Shown here one piece after another: positions 1 to 5,376 of a stretch of DNA of 5,376 nt. A program made the translations under genes and the position numbers. The notes below the pieces were generated by a model, which was not told where the DNA came from, made no database searches, and saw only the letters and a list, made by a program, of their open reading frames with translations. Numbering within the stretch: the first letter of the stretch is position 1; each line of letters opens with the position of its first letter. This DNA comes from Clostridia bacterium. GTDB lineage: Bacteria; Bacillota_A; Clostridia; Christensenellales; UBA1242. The stretch lies in contig JAFTCZ010000026.1 of the NCBI GenBank assembly GCA_017454425.1, forward strand, positions 1-5,376. Reading direction: 5' to 3'.

Positions 1-2029
1 GGTGCAAAACAACCTTGTGCACATAAAAGGTGGCAACCTTACATTGCAAGACAGACAATTTGTTGACAAACTTATAAGCACAACAAAAGCAGATATCTAC
101 ATTAGTACCAGCCCAGATATCAATCGCGACATCAAAATATCTGCAAAAATAAACGAAGCCGGCCAAAGTAGTGTGCTAGCAGACACTCAACCAAGTGATG
201 TAAAAGTTAATGACACAACGCAAGAGTTTAATCTTATTCGTGGAAAAATGCGTGGGCGTGACACACTAAAAATGGGTGCCAGCAGTCTAAAATCGAAAAA
301 AGGCAAACTTGTTGTATCAATAATTTTGGCAATTATTGCAATGGCACTGTTTGGTTTTGCTGACACCATGGCTTGTTTTAATAGTGCACAAAATATGTAC
401 CAAACAATTCAGTCTAGTGAAACAAAAACTTTTGCACTTAAAAAAGTATTAAATACAAAAAATTATGTTGATCCAGAATCTAACTATAGTTATTATGACG
501 AAAACGCAAAAGCAACACAAGAAGACCTTGATGCCTTTCGTAAAAAATATGCAGGATATACTTTCTTGCCCGTTTATGCAGTCAGTCAATCACTAAATTA
601 TTATAAAACAGACAACATTACTTGGTATACAAGCAGTTATGTTTCAAAAGGGTTTTATTTAACTAGCGAACAATATAATAGTTATGGCCTAAACTTGTTG
701 TACGGAAATTATCCAACAGCAGCTGACGAAATTGCAATTACGGCATTGCAATATGAATGTTATAAACTTACAAACTTGCGAGATGACACAACTTATGAAG
801 AAATAACAATAAACGACTATAACGACCTGATAGGAAAAACGATTGATGGCAAAACAATTACTGGTATTATTGAAACACACTTCCCTGAGGCTGCACAAAA
901 AGCAGTGCTAGACAAAACTTCTAGTTATGACATGCTTAGTGCACTTAATGTTCAACCATTACTTGAAAGTGGTTTTCACTATGGAATATTTTATGGTGCA
1001 CAACCAACAATATCTGCTGGTGGTGACTATGTCAATTGGACATATGAAAAAGAAGGTAGTTCACACTCTGATAGCATTAACTTTTTTATAACTGGCAACA
1101 ACCTTTTAACAAGTGAAAACACTGTATTAAAACGAAGCATAACCGCATTAACCGGCACACAGGCAATTATGTGTTATTATGCCGAACAATATGACGGCAC
1201 CAAATATCGCATTGACGCCTTGGATATTAACGAAGCAAATAGTTTGGACGAATTGCGCACTGCACTGCAAACAAAATTTTCAAATGCAGACGAATGGGAT
1301 AATTATTTCAAAAATGCTGCTATCAAAGATTATTATGGAAACACAGACAGACCAATAGAAATTGTTGGTGTGTCATTTGTAACAGACTCCAAATTGTTAA
1401 ATAATTCATCTCGTGCCCTATTCGGTATAACAACAAAAGAACTAGGCTTGTCAGTGGCAAGATTGGGACAATATGATTCGTTTATCACTCGCCTAACTGG
1501 CGGCAACCTTGATAAAGACCTTGTTTATTCTTGCGCTGACTTTGGCTCTACCGAAGATAGATTTTTAATTCAAAACGAAGCAAGTGGTTTTCTTAAAAAC
1601 TTTTACAATATAATAAAAACCATGGCACAAGTGTTTTTGTATATAGGATTGTTCTTTGCAGTGTTTGCAACGCTTCTTATCATGAGCTTTATTAGCAATA
1701 GTATTGCATACAAAAAGAAAGAGATAGGTATACTTCGTGCGCTTGGTGCGACCGGACATGATGTTTATCGCATCTTTACTTGGGAAAGTTTGATTATTGT
1801 TGGCATTATATTCTTGATATCAAGCGTTTTGGTTGGTGTTGGTGCATTTGCCGTAAACTTTGCATTAAAAACAAAAGCAGGATTGTATTTAAGCCTATTG
1901 TCATTTGGCATAAGGCAAATAGCACTTCTTGGCGGAGTATGTTTGCTTATTGGTCTTGTGGCAAGTTGGTTGCCAACACGCAAAATTTCGAGAATGAAGC
2001 CAATAGACGCAATTCAAGAAAGAAAATAA
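1..2029 (+). CDS. ABC transporter permease, FtsX/MacB type; 5'-truncated, probably the C-terminal part of an ATPase-permease fusion
   Basis: Membrane part of an ABC exporter of the MacB/BceB/LolC class, which couples ATP hydrolysis to work on substrates at or outside the membrane; the substrate is unknown. In residues counted from the GTG at position 2, there is a helix at about 102-122 and a very large extracytoplasmic domain at about 123-540. Three helices follow, at about 543-564, 597-620 and 639-655, giving the FtsX 1+3 topology. Between helices 2 and 3 lies the conserved cytoplasmic stretch KKKEIGILRALGAT (571-584), the usual contact to the ATPase, and the C-terminus PTRKISRMKPIDAIQERK is typical of the family. 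Residues 1-100 are soluble and resemble the linker that follows the ATPase domain in Bacillota ATPase-permease fusions. The frame is open to the window edge and nothing upstream of GTG 2 is visible, so it is probably not the true start (inference). The extracytoplasmic domain, about 420 residues, is roughly twice the usual MacB size. Confidence 0.85.
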   Translation, partial: VQNNLVHIKGGNLTLQDRQFVDKLISTTKADIYISTSPDINRDIKISAKINEAGQSSVLADTQPSDVKVNDTTQEFNLIRGKMRGRDTLKMGASSLKSKKGKLVVSIILAIIAMALFGFADTMACFNSAQNMYQTIQSSETKTFALKKVLNTKNYVDPESNYSYYDENAKATQEDLDAFRKKYAGYTFLPVYAVSQSLNYYKTDNITWYTSSYVSKGFYLTSEQYNSYGLNLLYGNYPTAADEIAITALQYECYKLTNLRDDTTYEEITINDYNDLIGKTIDGKTITGIIETHFPEAAQKAVLDKTSSYDMLSALNVQPLLESGFHYGIFYGAQPTISAGGDYVNWTYEKEGSSHSDSINFFITGNNLLTSENTVLKRSITALTGTQAIMCYYAEQYDGTKYRIDALDINEANSLDELRTALQTKFSNADEWDNYFKNAAIKDYYGNTDRPIEIVGVSFVTDSKLLNNSSRALFGITTKELGLSVARLGQYDSFITRLTGGNLDKDLVYSCADFGSTEDRFLIQNEASGFLKNFYNIIKTMAQVFLYIGLFFAVFATLLIMSFISNSIAYKKKEIGILRALGATGHDVYRIFTWESLIIVGIIFLISSVLVGVGAFAVNFALKTKAGLYLSLLSFGIRQIALLGGVCLLIGLVASWLPTRKISRMKPIDAIQERK

Positions 2030-2051
2030 AAAGAGCAAATCGCTCTTTTTT
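2028..2051 (+). terminator. Rho-independent terminator of the ABC permease gene
   Basis: The stem GAGC (2033-2036) pairs with GCTC (2042-2045) around the loop AAATC. It is extended by an A-run on the left and a six-T run on the right (2046-2051). The last bases of the TAA stop codon (2027-2029) fall inside the A side of the stem, so termination follows translation directly. The A-run on the left may let it work weakly in the other direction as well. Confidence 0.8.
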
Positions 2052-2075
2052 GTTTTTGCTATGCAGAGATGAATG

Positions 2076-2104
2076 TTGACATTGCATGTTTTTTGTGATA
2101 AAAT
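2076..2104 (+). promoter_or_regulatory. Sigma-A promoter of the CNNM/CorC-type transporter gene
   Basis: A perfect -35 TTGACA (2076-2081) is followed by a 17-bp spacer and -10 TAAAAT (2099-2104), which matches consensus at 5 of 6 positions. A TG one base upstream of the -10 (2096-2097) makes it an extended -10. The expected start is near 2111, giving a leader of about 60 nt to the preferred ATG. That is too short to hold a known large Mg2+ riboswitch. A weak hairpin (AAAATG 2120-2125 with CATTTT 2136-2141) lies in the leader. Confidence 0.75.
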
Positions 2105-2154
2105 TGAACAAGAAATAATAAAATGTAATAATTTGCATTTTAAGTGAAAGCTTT

Positions 2155-2160
2155 GGGGGA
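2155..2160 (+). promoter_or_regulatory. Probable Shine-Dalgarno sequence deciding the start of the CNNM/CorC gene
   Basis: GGGGGA can pair with the CCUCC of 16S rRNA using one G-U pair. It lies 13 bases before ATG 2174, which is longer than ideal. The competing in-frame GTG at 2144 has only AT-rich sequence upstream and no Shine-Dalgarno match. This and the position of the first membrane helix favour ATG 2174. Confidence 0.5.
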
Positions 2161-2173
2161 TTTTTATTTTTAT

Positions 2174-3430
2174 ATGTCGGGTCTGCTTATAGTTGTCCTT
2201 GTAATTTTAATTTTGTTGTCGGGTTATTTTAGTGCCACCGAGACTGCTTTTTCTTGTTTGAATAGGGCAAGAGTTATTTCTTGGGGAAATAATGGCAACA
2301 AGCGCGCCCGCTTGGTTATGAAAATTGTTGGTGACTATGACAAGTTTATCACCAATGTGTTGATTGGCAACAATATTGTCAACATTTTGGCAACAATTAT
2401 TGCCACAATAATTTTTGCCAAAATTTGGGCCGACCCATCTACTAGTGCATTAATGACAACAATTATTATGACCCTATCTGTTTTGACATTTGGTGAAATT
2501 GTGCCAAAAACTCTTGCAAAAATGTTCCCCGAAAAATTTGCAATGTTCTCTGCCCCAATAATTTATACTCTCAGTTTTATATTCTATCCTTTGGCGTTTG
2601 TTTTCTTGCTTTTTCAACGCTTGGGCAAAAAAGTTATAAAAACTCAACCCGAAAATGTTACGGACGAAGAAATACTCACTGTTATTGACGAAGCCGAATC
2701 TACCGGTGGTTTTGACAAAGAAAATGGTGAGCTTATTCGTTCGGCAATTGAGTTTAATGATGTAACTGTTGGCAAAATTATCACCCCGCGCGTAGATATT
2801 ATTGCGGTCGAGAAAAGTATGTCTATGGAGGAGATTTTTAATGTGTTTAAGAAAACAGGCTTTTCTCGCCTTCCTGTTTATGAAAAAAACATAGACAACA
2901 TTATTGGGTTTATTCATGAAAAAAACTTCTTCTTTGCATTGCACGACAAAGCACAAAATATAGATAATATTATTCAACCTATTGTATACACCCAAGCACA
3001 AGAAAAAGTTGACGATTTGTTTAAGCTTATGCAAAAAAAGCAAACTCACATTTGTGTTGTGCTAGACGAGTTTGGCGGAACGATGGGTATTGTGACGGTT
3101 GAGGACTGCCTTGAGGAATTGGTGGGCGAAATTTATGACGAGACAGATGATGTCGAAAACGACTTTAAGAAACAAAACGACGACGAATATATTGTAAACG
3201 GAAATGGTGACTTAAAAGATTTCTTCGAAAAATTTGAAATCACTCTTGATGAAGGCGAAGAATATTCTAGCAACTCGATAGGCGGATTTATTTGTGAATA
3301 TTTGGGCTTATTGCCAAACAAAGGTGCAAGTTTTATATTCAAAAACTTAAAATTAGAAATTTTGGATATTTATCGTCACCGAATTAAAAATATAAGAGTT
3401 AACATACTTCCGAAACAAGACGAAGAATAG
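2174..3430 (+). CDS. CNNM/CorC (HlyC/TlyC-like) transporter: DUF21, CBS pair and CorC_HlyC domains
   Basis: Predicted divalent-cation transporter of the inner membrane. Characterised relatives (CorC, Bacillus YhdP, Staphylococcus MpfA) are linked to Mg2+ export; the older label 'hemolysin C' is historical. From ATG 2174 the protein has 418 residues, a normal length for the family. The DUF21 domain (about 1-170) has helices near 4-26, 61-85, 93-109 and 124-147. It carries the family signatures SGYFSATETAF after helix 1, GNNIVNI in helix 2 and FGEIVPKTLAK (106-116). TPRVDIIAV (204-212) opens the CBS pair. CBS1 includes SRLPVYEKNIDNIIGFIHEK, and CBS2 includes VVLDEFGGTMGIVTVEDCLE; these domains bind nucleotides in relatives. 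A C-terminal CorC_HlyC domain (about 336-415) has SNSIGGFICEYLGLLPNKG. An in-frame GTG at 2144 would add ten residues but lacks a ribosome binding site. It has its own promoter and terminator, so it is probably monocistronic. Confidence 0.9.
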   Translation: MSGLLIVVLVILILLSGYFSATETAFSCLNRARVISWGNNGNKRARLVMKIVGDYDKFITNVLIGNNIVNILATIIATIIFAKIWADPSTSALMTTIIMTLSVLTFGEIVPKTLAKMFPEKFAMFSAPIIYTLSFIFYPLAFVFLLFQRLGKKVIKTQPENVTDEEILTVIDEAESTGGFDKENGELIRSAIEFNDVTVGKIITPRVDIIAVEKSMSMEEIFNVFKKTGFSRLPVYEKNIDNIIGFIHEKNFFFALHDKAQNIDNIIQPIVYTQAQEKVDDLFKLMQKKQTHICVVLDEFGGTMGIVTVEDCLEELVGEIYDETDDVENDFKKQNDDEYIVNGNGDLKDFFEKFEITLDEGEEYSSNSIGGFICEYLGLLPNKGASFIFKNLKLEILDIYRHRIKNIRVNILPKQDEE

Positions 3431-3432
3431 AT

Positions 3433-3461
3433 AAAAACACCTCTAAAAAAGGTGTTTTTTT
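3433..3461 (+). terminator. Terminator of the CNNM/CorC gene, possibly bidirectional
   Basis: AAAAACACC (3433-3441) pairs with GGTGTTTTT (from 3451) around the loop TCTAAAAAA, ending in a seven-T run (3455-3461). It begins two bases after the TAG stop. Read on the minus strand it also ends in GGTGTTTTTAT, so it could stop transcripts from the right. Its right arm is part of the direct repeat described separately. Confidence 0.8.
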
Positions 3462-3484
3462 AATGGTAGCGGGGGTGCGATTTG
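3451..3484. repeat. Direct repeat, left copy: terminator arm plus copy of the tRNA-fMet 3' end
   Basis: Positions 3451-3475 are identical over 25 bases to 3622-3646. After three differing bases (TGC here, ATG there), GATTTG matches again to 3484. The repeat contains the right arm of a terminator, seven T, AA, and then TGGTAGCGGGGG. On the minus strand the last is the tRNA-fMet 3' end: C65, the acceptor strand, A73 and CCA. No tRNA body adjoins this copy. The left arms AAAACACC at 3434 and 3607 also match, so the duplicated unit may be about 50 bp with diverged terminator loops. Confidence 0.85.
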
Positions 3485-3602
3485 CTTGTTAGCGATTGCT
3501 GCCCCACTTTGGGCCAATCGCGTCACAACGACCGCTGGGCGTTGGTTCGCGTGAGAAGTCACGCAATGCACGCTAGTGCATCAAATCCACCACTCAAGCA
3601 AA
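3481..3602. other. GC-rich block of tandem hairpins with a closing stem; candidate structured RNA or structured DNA element
   Basis: This 122-bp block is about 55% G+C, far above its surroundings. An outer stem TTTGCTTG (3481-3488) pairs perfectly with CAAGCAAA (3595-3602). Inside lie four hairpins in a row. The first is GCGATTG-CT-GCCC with GGGC-CAATCGC (3492-3521). The second is CAACGACC with GGGCGTTG (3526-3544), which has one A-G mismatch and a GCT loop. The third is GCGTGA with TCACGC around GAAG (3549-3564), and the fourth is ATGCAC with GTGCAT around GCTA (3566-3581). A terminator-like hairpin follows five bases after the outer stem on the plus strand, and another lies beyond it on the minus strand. 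I see no clear promoter in either direction and do not recognise a known RNA family. It may be a structured RNA processed from read-through, or a small palindromic mobile or attachment-site element. Confidence 0.5.
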
Positions 3603-3606
3603 AAAT

Positions 3607-3632
3607 AAAACACCCCAAATGGGTGTTTTTTT
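3607..3632 (-). terminator. Terminator downstream of tRNA-fMet, bidirectional
   Basis: AAAACACCC (3607-3615) and GGGTGTTTT (from 3621) form a stem around CAAAT. On the minus strand the stem is followed by TTTTATTTTT, just downstream of the tRNA CCA end at 3635. On the plus strand it ends in seven T (3626-3632), so it could also end a transcript of the hairpin block. Confidence 0.75.
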
Positions 3633-3634
3633 AA

Positions 3635-3711
<77 letters not shown>

Positions 3712-3717
3712 ATAAAC

Positions 3718-3737
3718 ATTACTACCATGGTAGTAAT
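3718..3737. promoter_or_regulatory. Perfect 20-bp palindrome at the tRNA-fMet transcription start
   Basis: ATTACTACCA is followed directly by its reverse complement TGGTAGTAAT. It lies 3 bp downstream of the -10 box (3741-3746) and covers the expected +1 near 3734. It ends six bases before the tRNA 5' end. Its core CTACCA/TGGTAG is the same hexamer as the tRNA 3' terminus. Its position fits an operator; as RNA, the truncated leader could still form a hairpin before the tRNA. Function is inferred only. Confidence 0.6.
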
Positions 3738-3740
3738 ATG

Positions 3741-3770
3741 ATTATAGCATTATATTTATGCTTTTGTCAA
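3741..3770 (-). promoter_or_regulatory. Strong sigma-A promoter of tRNA-fMet
   Basis: On the minus strand, perfect -35 TTGACA (3765-3770) and perfect -10 TATAAT (3741-3746) are separated by 18 bp. TG one base upstream of the -10 makes it an extended -10. Expected +1 is near 3734, giving a leader of about 23 nt to be removed by RNase P. This is the best promoter in the window, as expected for a stable RNA gene. Confidence 0.85.
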
Positions 3771-3780
3771 TAGCATTATG

Positions 3781-3808
3781 CAAAAAAAAGCCCCGGCCTC
3801 GCAAAAAA
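3781..3808 (-). terminator. Possible weak terminator of the YwaF-like gene
   Basis: Directly after the TAG stop, the minus strand reads TTTTTT, then the GC-rich GCGAGGCCGGGGC, then eight T (3782-3789). The GC-rich part folds only into a poor, bulged stem. It sits between the gene end and the tRNA promoter, where a terminator would be expected, but the hairpin is not convincing. Confidence 0.25.
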
Positions 3809-4654
3809 CTATTGCTTTTTTTGACGAATTTTTTCTCTAAAGGCCAACCAGTCTTGTTTGATATGTTTGTATTCGAATGGCAAGCACAACAACAAACACC
3901 CAACAATGCCATACACAAAAGTTGGCACCACAAGCCAAAAGAATGGCCAATATTTAAGCTCTCCTGCATGCTCACCAAATGGCACATATTTCATAAAATC
4001 CGGAGTAAAGACTTTCAAAAAATCACCCCCAACTCGCTCTGGCCCCCAGACGAGTGATTGGTTGTTATAGTTAATTTCAAAAAAGTTATCCCCTCTAACT
4101 TGCGTAAAGCCAAGTTCAGACATTAACACACAATTTACCATTATAAACAAAAACATAGCAAGTGCGCAAAACGGAATTCTTATTATCCTGCGATAATCTA
4201 ATTTGTGAACGCCCAAAACAAGCATCAAGCATGACACCACAAACAACAACATATGGCAAATGTAAAAACGCCATGTCTCAAATACAAAAACTTCACGCCC
4301 CAATACACCTTCGGGATAAATTATTGTTGCGGCACCGGCCAATATGCCCATATATATCATATAGTCACGCCATGTGTCATTTTTTGAAATAAATATTAAA
4401 GGAAAAAATAATACACTTGTGGCACAAAGATTAATAAACCACAAACCGCTTGCCAAATTATAGGGGTCAGATTTGTATGGCTCGTACAAGCCTTTTGTAA
4501 AGTGCAAAACAAAATTAAATACCAACATACTCAGCAAAACGATTTTGATCGTTTTTGGTGATTTGTGCCTTAGCAAAAAATACAAGCCAACAGTTATGCC
4601 TGCACACAAGAGTATAAACACAAAATACCAAATATTGCCCATTTGTATTGTCAT
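3809..4654 (-). CDS. Seven-helix membrane protein resembling the YwaF/TMEM164 family
   Basis: An integral membrane protein of 281 residues with unknown bacterial function. Hydrophobic helices lie near 8-28, 35-53, 70-89, 98-114, 129-148, 157-178 and 236-258. A longer polar segment separates the last two (179-235), and the C-terminus is basic and Gln-rich (REKIRQKKQ). The pattern of a Cys in helix 3 (LWFINLCATS, Cys77) and a His in helix 5 (FYICHMLLF, His134) recalls the conserved Cys and His of YwaF-like proteins. The human relative TMEM164 has been reported as a lipid acyltransferase using a cysteine; extending that here is inference. Assignment rests on helix layout and these motifs, not on an alignment. 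ATG 4654 is well supported by AAGGAGG six bases upstream. It follows the rRNA methyltransferase gene by 58 bp on the same strand and may share its transcript or use a weak promoter at 4684-4712. Confidence 0.6.
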   Translation of the reverse strand: MTIQMGNIWYFVFILLCAGITVGLYFLLRHKSPKTIKIVLLSMLVFNFVLHFTKGLYEPYKSDPYNLASGLWFINLCATSVLFFPLIFISKNDTWRDYMIYMGILAGAATIIYPEGVLGREVFVFETWRFYICHMLLFVVSCLMLVLGVHKLDYRRIIRIPFCALAMFLFIMVNCVLMSELGFTQVRGDNFFEINYNNQSLVWGPERVGGDFLKVFTPDFMKYVPFGEHAGELKYWPFFWLVVPTFVYGIVGCLLLCLPFEYKHIKQDWLAFREKIRQKKQ

Positions 4655-4660
4655 ATCTTG

Positions 4661-4667
4661 CCTCCTT
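4661..4667 (-). promoter_or_regulatory. Ribosome binding site of the YwaF-like gene
   Basis: A perfect AAGGAGG on the minus strand lies six bases before ATG 4654. It fixes that start over the in-frame ATG four codons later. Confidence 0.85.
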
Positions 4668-4683
4668 CGTGTATTATAAAAAA

Positions 4684-4712
4684 CTATTAACTAATATACC
4701 ACAAAAAGTCAA
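4684..4712 (-). promoter_or_regulatory. Possible weak promoter of the YwaF-like gene
   Basis: On the minus strand, TTGACT (4707-4712, 5 of 6) is followed by a 17-bp spacer and TAATAG (4684-4689), a poor -10. A nearby TATAAT (4673-4678) would put the start inside the ribosome binding site and lacks a -35. The -35 box begins immediately after the stop codon of the upstream gene. Read-through from that gene is the alternative. Confidence 0.3.
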
Positions 4713-5376
4713 TCACTCTAAGCATGATTTTCTATCCAAGACCACAACTGTCTCAATGTGGCTGGTTGTATTAAACATATCAAAAAGTTTGATGCTTGTT
4801 ATGTCATAATTTTGAATCAAAACGCTAATATCTCGTGCGAGCGTCAAAGGATTGCAAGACACATAAATTATTTTGTTTATTGGGCTTTGTAAAATGGTAT
4901 TCAAAACATTTTTGTCACACCCTTTTCGTGGTGGGTCAATTATGCACGCAAGATTATTATCTAAATCGAAAAGTTTGTTGCGGTACTTAAATTTTTTATC
5001 TTTTATACTTTCATTTAATACACTTTCAAAAACATCTTCTACTTTACCCCAAATGTTGGTTGTGTTTTTGATATTGTTTTGTTGTTGCAATTTGGTGCTT
5101 GCATTTACTGCATCTAAATTAGATTCTATCCCAAAAACTATTTTACTCTTCTGCGCCAACATTGCCGTCATTAGTCCTGCCCCACTGTACAAATCAAAGA
5201 CAATGTCATCTATGTTGCACTGCTGTGCTACATATTCGTACAACTGCGCACTAACCTCATCATTTACCTGCACAAAACTGCCAATATTAACAGGAACTTT
5301 TAGACCTTGTTTGTTAATTATTATTTCTTTTTCGCCATACAAATGCGTTATGTCCGTTGATAAAATCGTGCGCAGA
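4713..5376 (-). CDS. rlmD: 23S rRNA (uracil-C5)-methyltransferase, RlmD/RlmCD (RumA, TrmA superfamily); N-terminus outside the window
   Basis: SAM-dependent enzyme that methylates C5 of a uridine in 23S rRNA (U1939 in E. coli numbering; Bacillota RlmCD modifies U747 as well). The visible 220 residues are the whole catalytic half. Counting from the window edge: a FVQVN substrate-domain motif near 34-38; SAM motif I FDLYSGAG (60-67) and acidic IESN (83-86); DPPRKG (147-152); and SCNPLTLARD with nucleophile Cys174. DMFNTTSHIETVVVL follows, where HIE supplies the catalytic Glu208. All catalytic residues are present. The TRAM domain and iron-sulfur cysteines expected at the N-terminus lie outside the window. 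The frame stays open past the in-frame TTG at 5342 (LRTILSTDITH precedes it), so TTG is not the start. It ends in TGA, indicating the standard stop code. RlmD and RlmCD cannot be told apart from this fragment; TrmA is less likely. Confidence 0.92.
   Translation of the reverse strand, partial: LRTILSTDITHLYGEKEIIINKQGLKVPVNIGSFVQVNDEVSAQLYEYVAQQCNIDDIVFDLYSGAGLMTAMLAQKSKIVFGIESNLDAVNASTKLQQQNNIKNTTNIWGKVEDVFESVLNESIKDKKFKYRNKLFDLDNNLACIIDPPRKGCDKNVLNTILQSPINKIIYVSCNPLTLARDISVLIQNYDITSIKLFDMFNTTSHIETVVVLDRKSCLE

Noticed and set aside
2..4. GTG as the true start of the ABC permease gene
   Set aside because: It sits at the window edge with no visible ribosome binding site, and the following 100 residues look like an internal linker. 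The frame most likely continues upstream.
2105..2173. Mg2+-sensing riboswitch (M-box or similar) ahead of the CNNM/CorC gene
   Set aside because: The leader from the predicted start is only about 60 nt with one weak AT hairpin. That is too small for an M-box, and no attenuator is present.
2474..3049. Long minus-strand open frame (191 codons)
   Set aside because: It lies wholly inside the CNNM/CorC gene. Its translation is Phe/Asn/Lys-rich with no recognisable domain, and it has no ribosome binding site. It is a shadow frame.
3463..3492. Nine-codon plus-strand mini-ORF starting at the ATG in the left repeat copy
   Set aside because: It has no ribosome binding site. The ATG is simply the complement of the tRNA CCA end plus flanking A and occurs again inside the antisense of the tRNA at 3634.
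3464..3545. Second, intact tRNA gene at the left copy of the repeat
   Set aside because: Only the 3' acceptor strand and part of the T-loop match. No T stem, anticodon arm or D arm can be formed in register.
3481..3602. CRISPR array or integron attC site
   Set aside because: The hairpins differ from one another in sequence, with no regularly spaced identical repeats and no cas or integrase gene in view. No attC core sites were recognised.
3758..4057. Plus-strand open frame across the tRNA promoter and the end of the YwaF-like gene
   Set aside because: It overlaps a well-supported minus-strand gene and promoter, and its low-complexity product resembles nothing known.

Overview
The window is AT-rich (about one third G+C by eye) and reads like low-GC Gram-positive (Bacillota-type) chromosome. 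Evidence for this is the consensus sigma-A promoters, a perfect AAGGAGG ribosome binding site, short hairpin-plus-T-tract terminators, and an ABC exporter permease of the kind common in Clostridia and Bacilli. TGA is used as a stop codon (end of the right-hand gene), so a Mycoplasma-type code is unlikely. The species cannot be named from this sequence.

Layout. Positions 1-2029 (+) hold the 3' part of an FtsX/MacB-type ABC permease, probably an ATPase-permease fusion cut by the left edge. It ends in a terminator that overlaps its stop codon. A consensus extended -10 promoter (2076-2104) then drives a CNNM/CorC-type divalent-cation transporter (2174-3430, +), which has its own terminator. Positions 3431-3808 carry no protein gene but are densely occupied. 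They contain that terminator, a GC-rich block of tandem hairpins closed by an 8-bp outer stem (3481-3602), a second terminator, an initiator tRNA-fMet gene on the minus strand (3635-3711), a perfect 20-bp palindrome at its expected transcription start, and a near-perfect tRNA promoter. A direct repeat 171 bp apart duplicates the terminator arm plus the 3' end of the tRNA, and the hairpin block lies between the two copies.

On the right, two minus-strand genes lie head to tail. The distal one, cut by the right edge, is the catalytic part of an RlmD/RlmCD-type 23S rRNA uracil-5-methyltransferase. After 58 bp comes a seven-helix membrane protein resembling the YwaF/TMEM164 group. The two may be co-transcribed.

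The protein genes look like ordinary housekeeping and transport functions with no evident shared pathway. The rRNA methyltransferase and initiator tRNA both serve translation, but nothing shows they are linked. The most unusual part is the 3431-3770 interval: the tRNA-end duplication, the hairpin block, and the palindrome at the tRNA start.
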